Of a stretch of DNA of 64,000 bases, positions 58,650 through 64,000 are shown in pieces. The DNA is from Escarpia spicata (lineage: Eukaryota > Annelida > Polychaeta > Sabellida > Siboglinidae). Under the pieces are notes generated by a model. It was not told the origin of the DNA and searched no databases. It was given only the letters and a program-made list of their open reading frames with translations. The stretch covers positions 46,065,013-46,129,012 of the forward strand of contig OZ023213.1 of NCBI GenBank assembly GCA_963995525.1, written 5' to 3'. A program made the position numbers and the translations under genes. The number at the start of each line of letters is the position of its first letter. Position 1 is the stretch's first letter.

Positions 58650-58830
58650 AGATGCTAAAGGTGTCATGTGTTCACCTATAGAGGGCTCAGGTCATATGTG
58701 TCCTATGTACACCTATACAGAGGATTCAGGTCATATGAGTCCTGTGTACACTTATACAGAAGGTTCAGGTCATGTGTCTTGTGTACATTTACAGAGGACT
58801 CAGTTTATATGTGTCCTGTGTGCGTGCCTA
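58650..58830. repeat. 39-bp minisatellite, about 4.5 copies
   Basis: TCAGGTCATATGTGTCCTAT, GTACACCTATACAGAGGAT and variants repeat with CAGGTCAT at 58688, 58727 and 58766 (39-bp steps); a last, shorter step has CAGTTTAT at 58801. Confidence 0.85.
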
Positions 58831-58863
58831 CATGACTCGTGATAAACACACCCGCGCGCGCAT

Positions 58864-58864
<1 letters not shown>

Positions 58865-58923
<59 letters not shown>
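58865..58923. repeat. (CA)n microsatellite
   Basis: An uninterrupted CA run of about 29 repeats, directly preceded by a CGCG/CATG stretch. The open frame across it is meaningless. Confidence 0.97.
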
Positions 58924-58924
<1 letters not shown>

Positions 58925-59064
58925 AACGGTTAAACACACTAACGAGTATTCCCACCATGTCAATAGTAGGTAGGAACAGTTACAACCAGACATTCTAGTG
59001 AAGTGCTACGTATGAAAAATTCATCTTATGACACTATAATATATTGTTTATAATATATGTAAAT

Positions 59065-59335
59065 TGACGTAGGAGATCGCATACAGTGTCAGAAGAATTC
59101 AATATGCTTGTCATTTAGCAGTCACTCCCTTCGTGTCTATACACTGCTATCTTCCACAGAACACCCCAGTCGGACGACAACGGGGGGTAGTGAAGTCGGT
59201 ATTAACACAGTTATGGGGCGAATTTATGGTCACATTAGCCAATCGATCTGTTCAACTTGTGCTTGTGCATGTCGGGCCACCTGGTCGAGTACATGATGCC
59301 AGAATGTTGCGACATTCGAATATATACAACAATCG
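59065..59335 (+). mobile_element. Harbinger-like transposase fragment H2
   Basis: 59065-59250 repeats 57165-57330 (GTGTCAGAAGAAT, TTGTCATTTAGCAGTC, GTCGGTATTA, ACAGTTATGGGGCG, CAATCGATCTGTTCA). Unlike H1 it continues with VHVGPPGRVHDARMLRHSNI, the typical second-aspartate region of Harbinger transposases. It stops at about 59335, where pogo-type sequence of the other strand starts. Confidence 0.7.
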
Positions 59336-59960
59336 GGGGGATACATCCAAGTTGCATACACCTGCTCGTTTACTCTGCTGTCATATTTGGCCTCTCTCCG
59401 CCTGTATGCAGCACATTTCCTTGGTGTCAACGACCTCTCAATGCCCTTGAGAGCGACACGCGGGAGGCATGTCTGTGATGTGTCCTCTGCGAGGATCTCA
59501 ACATCCGCTGGCACCTGTAACAGAGACACCACGTCAAGATTAAACTCTGCGATAACGGTTCCCTGGCATTGGCTTCTCGTTCCACTTGCGGCGATTTCAC
59601 GAGCTCATGGCTAAATGTGTCTCTGGAGAATGGCACAATGCCACACTTCTTGAATGATCATATAATGAGGACGAGCGTGAACGTTTTTTCAAAAACCTCA
59701 CGAAGTATTGCTGGGATTTTACCTTTGTTTATCCACAACTCACCCCGCAACATTCTGGTCTGCTGCATGGTGTTCGATATGTTGGCCTTCATCGTCCTGT
59801 AGATGCCGACGTCGCACGGTTGTCACACCTAGAGCAAATCTTGGAGGCGCCCGACTAAATCGATCTCCACCTTCTGGAATGGACGACAGGTCTTGGTCGA
59901 CTGCAGCTCTGCAGCACAGTGTTCGACCTGACATTTTTGTAAACAATAATTATAATAATA
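59336..59960 (-). mobile_element. pogo-like transposase C-terminal fragment P3
   Basis: On the minus strand (about 59850 down) it reads QPCDVGIYRTMKANISNTMQ, then FKKCGIVPFSRDTFSHELVK, matching the end of the DDE_1 domain of pogo/Tigger transposases (LQPLDVG...GFRKCGIYPLN pattern). After frame changes a tail follows (SLTPRKCAAYRRREAKYDSR). Stops and shifts are present. The 5' half is absent, and it cannot be the missing half of P2, since it lies upstream of it on the same strand. Confidence 0.65.
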
Positions 59961-60065
59961 ATATTATAATAACATTTTATTATTATTTACGTATATCATA
60001 CTAGCTTGATGACTTCACTCTTTACAATTCGCCAGACGTAGTGTCTTGTGATGTTGTTGAGGTAG

Positions 60066-60090
60066 GGGAAAGTCCCAAAAGCGCACAGCC
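60066..60090 (+). repeat. P1 left terminal inverted repeat
   Basis: GGGGAAAGTCCCAAAAGCGCAC, matching the minus strand of the right end, GGGGAAAGTCCCTAACGCGCAC. Confidence 0.88.
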
Positions 60091-60506
60091 TAAGCTTTAT
60101 CTGCTATTATTTTGAAATGTATTTGTCACAAAATCGATTTATTTGCACTATTCGACGCGGGTACATTAATTCATCATTATATATACAGTAAACGTCATAA
60201 TTGTTATAAAAGAAAACAATATTGCATAAACTAATTTTTATTTAAATGGGGCGCTTTGTCCCCAAAGCGCCCCACCGCCTCTACCCAAAGCGCACCTCCT
60301 GTGTCATGGTTACCAAATGCTGTCAATCGCATAGGCAATCCAACTAAAATGTAGACTAAGCTAAACGTTTATTGTTGCATGCTGATGAAAACAATTACAG
60401 ATGACATTACGGAGTGGTAATTACTATTAGGCCTATAGTCTAGCCACCATCGACTCATTGTTGATTGTTAACCTACACTGATAGCGTACAGTCAACCATT
60501 CTGCGA

Positions 60507-62387
60507 CTACTGCATGCAAAGGTCGCATGCGGATTTCTCGTTTCCACACTTTTCATGGTACCACTGGCGGCACAATGGACATTGCAGACAATCTTCTGTT
60601 GGTGGCGTGGTATAGAGCTCACTGCAATAGATGCATCTGTATTCTTCATTCGTAGGGGTCGCACCAACTTTACGCACGTGCTTGACAGTGGTTCGTTCTT
60701 TGCCCTTGTGCAGTTCGCGCTTGTTGGATTTCTTGCATGTCTGCTTATTGGCTTGCCTCTCAAGCTTCTCGTTCAGTTGCTGATGCTTCTCTCGCAGATT
60801 ATCCTTGTATGGCGATGACGTGACATGTTCTGCAGACTGGGAGCGTCGTTTACCCAGCCGGGGCCCAGCCTTGGGGAGTGGTGATATGCCGTGAATGAAC
60901 GTGTTTATAGGCGTCATTGGTGTAGTGCGGCCAGTTGATGTGGAGGCAACTGCGTCAGGCAGTGTCGCGCATTCGGAGAGGCTAGTCGCTTCAACATGGG
61001 CGCTGCTCGGAAGAGGCTCAGACGCGACAATTTCATTAAGAGCAGTTACCGCCGGCGGGGCGCTGCTTGCTGGGGTTGCCTGTTCGCTGTCCGTCATCAA
61101 CGATGGCGCAACATCTGCATCTCTAAACACTGCAGGGTTGAATGGCAACAGTCCACAACTGGAGAACCCTGACACGGCTTTGTCTGTAGTACTCCTTGAG
61201 CGGTCCGAAGTAGCACTTGTCGAGCGGCTGGAGTCGATGAGTAATGTGCGGTGGAAAGGAGAGGAGCTCGACGCCATTCGCCTTGGCGAGTTCCACTGCT
61301 TCGAGCGAATTGTGGCTGATGTGTCCGTCAACAAAGAGTACCTTTTTGGCAGGCGTCGGTTTGACCGCATCGACAAAGTGATTCAACCACTGCACGAAGA
61401 CTGCTGTCTGTCCAGCCACTGCCTGTCACCTCTCCCAATGTACCAGGTGGACAGCCAACGAGCAAGTGCTCGTTCATTTTCTTCCTGGGGTAGATCATAA
61501 ATGGTGCGAGATAACGCCCACTTGCACTCATGCTGCATATGATAGTGACCGTTTCCCCCTTTTCGCCACTCGTCACTTTTCCAACCTGTTTCTGACCCTT
61601 TTTCGCGACGATTCTCCCAGGTTTGTGCACAACCGTTAAGCCGCTCTCGTCCATGTTACAGATTCTGTCACCATTTATTGGCCCAATGCTCTCAAAAAGC
61701 GACCTCCATATCTCGAAAAAATTATCGACTTGTGCCTTATTGAATCCCACTGCCCGATTTATACTCGTGGCTTCCGGTTCCCTAATAGAGATTGTTCCGT
61801 TTCTGGCAAGAAATCCAGCTAGCCAGTGTCGACCAGCAATCTTTTTTGTTTTATCAAAGGGGTGTGCGACGCCTTTGTACTCAGCCACTTGGAAGGCCAT
61901 TTGTCGGAGTTCGGTAGTTGTTAACTCGTAGAACCTTTGCTGCATGTCCATTGCATGGTTGGCGATAATATCTTCAATGTTGGTTTCTAGGATCTGGCGA
62001 AATTTCCCTAGAAGTTGCCGACTTGGCGCTCTAACCTGTAGGACAGAGCCGAATTTGTATGGATAACTTCACATAAGCATTTTTATAAAATTTGAAACAA
62101 CACAGTAATACGGTAGTATCACACCATGGCAATTGAAATTAAGCTGGGTGGTGTTTTTTTAAAATAAATTACTTGTAATATTATTCGAACGCATAAAAAC
62201 ATTGACCGAGTTGCAACCCATTTTATTGCAATGGTAATAATTATTGTAATTATGACTACTGAATTATGAAAATCTAATTTTCAAAAAAAAGATAAATTAC
62301 CTAAAAATTACCTGGCCCTTAAAGAGCAACGAAGGCCTCCTGTAAATCTGCCTCTCCATATTTCCGCTGTTGTTGATCACGTCCCAT
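60507..62387 (-). pseudogene. P1 transposase (pogo/DDE_1), intron-containing, broken
   Basis: Exon 1: 62387-62312 (start MGRDQQQRKYGEADLQ, donor CCAG/GTAATT). Intron 62311-62036. Exon 2 from 62035 (acceptor TCCTACAG). Exon 2 encodes a CENP-B-type domain (LRQMAFQVAEYKGVAHPF, KIAGRHWLAGFLARNG), then DDE_1: CNMDESGL (first D), VLFVDGHISHNSLE (second D), HRLQPLDKCYFGPLKEYY. The C-terminus has SGFSSCGLLPFNPAVF and a PHD-like finger (CIYCSEL, CPLCRQWYHEKC, CDLC) as in many pogo proteins. Damage: exon 1 has lost about 25 codons of the psq helix-turn-helix, leaving a TAA; the frame shifts near 61420; and a deletion of roughly 50 codons with a second shift lies near 61180. The TGA-type ends are intact, so the element could be moved only by another copy's enzyme. 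Confidence 0.85.
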
Positions 62388-63086
62388 CTGAAATAAACAG
62401 TGGTTGCATAGTTTCAATTTCGGAAAATTACAATCAATCATCGCAATATGCTACCTGAATCCGCAAAAAAATTGTAAGTAAACTGGTTTAACATACGAAA
62501 ATTAATTAAAGTAGTCTATCCTAAATTGTGTCACATTTGCGGGTCCCCCAAAACGCACCGGTTGTGAACCGTGACTGTGGTACAGTGCGTATTAGTCCAA
62601 TTTGTTTCTAGAACGCGAGAAATACATTATATTTTCATAATAAATGAATTAATTTATGATATACACGAACAAGTTTGATGTCCCCAAACCGCATCTCCAA
62701 TTGTATGAGTTTTGCTGCGGTGCGCTTTGGGGACATGGGGGAGGTGCGCTTTGTGGAAAACTTAGTGACACTAAATCGGCCATTTGCAAAATTTTATTTA
62801 TAAATGAAATTCATAGTATTCGCGTATGGTTCGGTCATACAATTGGACTACTGACCGTGTCATCGTAAGCAGTAATCATTATTATTTGGCGCACTGACAA
62901 GCCTTCCACTAAATGCACAAAATAAGATAAAAGTGTCATAAAACTCACCGAACGTCGCGTCGTATCAAGGCGATCGCGAATGTGCAATGCGCATGCGTCA
63001 AATAGCGACATCTATCGAATGTGACAAGCATCGCCTGCATTGTGCTGGTTCAATCCGCTAGGGTAGGGATGGGGCGCTTTGGGGAG

Positions 63087-63111
63087 GGGGTGCGCGTTAG
63101 GGACTTTCCCC
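63087..63111 (-). repeat. P1 right terminal inverted repeat
   Basis: GTGCGCGTTAGGGACTTTCCCC, inverted match to the left end; TA follows directly. Confidence 0.88.
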
Positions 63112-63113
63112 TA

Positions 63114-64000
63114 ATGTTCAGACCAGGATGTTTGATGTGAGCTTCGGAAAACACCGCCCGCTTGCGATCGGCGTCAAGCAGAATCTATCTCTCCACTCCG
63201 TCCGATGCTGGTGGGAATCTGAAAATAGTGGAAAATTGCCAGTAGATAATCGAGTCCGAATATTAACTAGATTCTGAATGTGAAGATTTGCTGTTGATTC
63301 GGCATGTAAACAATCTGATACTGAATCAGTAGCTTCTTCCATGATGACAGTAGGAACGATATGTATATATAACGGACCTTTTCATGAATACTCGTTCGGG
63401 ACCGGTTATTATTTCATTTCAGATTTATAAATTTTTCTTCGTGGTTTCATATTTGCAAACATCACGCATAATCACACGTCACATATTTACACCCCAAATA
63501 CTCACATACATAACACATACTGGCTACATATGTGCAATGAAGATGCTATAATATCTAAGGGCTGAGGTAAGGTGGAATATAACTACTTTATAGAGCTGCT
63601 CTATAGTCCGTATCATGATTTTATACGAGAATATGAAAATTTCATATACATATTTTTTTAATATATAAAATAAAATTATTTCTTTGCCTAAAATAATTAT
63701 GAGTTGGAGGTGTTTAGCCGTGCTGAAAAGCCTCGCTGGCCAAAACCGCCATGGCTGATTGTTTGCGGCTTGCCATGGCGCCCTATAGTTTAACATGGGG
63801 CGAGGTATTGTGGTACTACGAGGTTTCCTGGCACGCACCACCGGCTTTGTTGACCGTTTCCTTCTCACTGCATTTCACGATCTGGTGCGGTCTATGCACG
63901 GTGACAGCCACAGCTGACGCTGTCACCGGAAATTCAATGTTATGCATTGACCCTATTCATTGTTTCATTTGTTCATAATTAACAAACTTGCTTGGACCTA
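63114..64000. other. Right end of window, no gene recognised
   Basis: Short open frames only; the minus-strand frame at 63868-63524 starts basic and arginine-rich but shows no recognised domain. Confidence 0.35.

Larger units (their letters stand above)
60066..63111 (-). mobile_element. Complete pogo-family DNA transposon P1
   Basis: The ends are inverted: GGGGAAAGTCCC at 60066 and GGGACTTTCCCC ending at 63111; TA at 60064-60065 and 63112-63113 is the target duplication. Length 3046 bp. Beside the ends lie several GCGCTTTGGGG or CCCAAAGCGCAC motifs (60085, 60248-60300, 62715-62757, 63071-63096), likely transposase-binding sites. The transposase gene inside is in minus orientation, has one intron, and is damaged. 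Confidence 0.88.

Noticed and set aside
58805..58993. VCVCVCV-type ORF
   Set aside because: Translation of the CA microsatellite.
60465..61931. Plus-strand ORFs across the pogo element
   Set aside because: Antisense of the transposase exons.

Overview
The window is invertebrate animal DNA: AT-rich overall, with long intergenic stretches, GT-AG introns, tRNA-derived SINEs, and many broken LINE, LTR and DNA transposons. I cannot name the species. The mix of CR1/L2-like and RTE LINEs, Ty3/gypsy elements and pogo/Harbinger DNA transposons fits a marine invertebrate such as a mollusc, annelid, brachiopod or hemichordate, but that is inference.

Layout. 1-770: AT-rich, no gene. 770-3142: a minisatellite of about 62 copies of a 38-bp unit. 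5461-8760 (minus): the one clear host gene, an uninterrupted 1099-codon ORF for a 14-finger C2H2 zinc-finger protein in a GC-rich island, preceded by a good splice acceptor. 8.8-21 kb: SINE copies and dead CR1/L2-like LINE pieces on both strands. 21280-24178: a DNA element with hAT-like inverted ends. 25.7-28.5 kb: a CR1-like LINE with PHD-finger ORF1, endonuclease and partial reverse transcriptase, cut by a Ty3/gypsy LTR at 28526. 28526-35543: two unrelated Ty3/gypsy elements facing each other and joined near 31.2 kb; the right one keeps gag-pol in a single frame with only two stop codons. 36-42 kb: LINE scraps, a MITE-like block, one SINE, a 770-bp fold-back palindrome and a few candidate host exons.

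42884-49367 is a 6.5-kb block with about 500-bp terminal inverted repeats and a matching 6-bp flank (CATTAG) on each side, so it looks like a transposed unit. It holds what appear to be the last three exons of a plus-strand spliced gene of unknown function, and part of the first of these exons lies inside the inverted repeat. This is the most unusual structure in the window.

52-63 kb is a transposon graveyard: three pogo-family elements (one complete from end to end with TA flanks, 60066-63111), two Harbinger fragments sharing a duplicated segment, and a nearly intact RTE LINE flanked by TA repeats (53.3-56.5 kb). No operon-like organisation, rRNA, true tRNA gene or CRISPR array was seen. Apart from the zinc-finger gene and the exon set near 43-46 kb, nearly all coding signal belongs to mobile elements.
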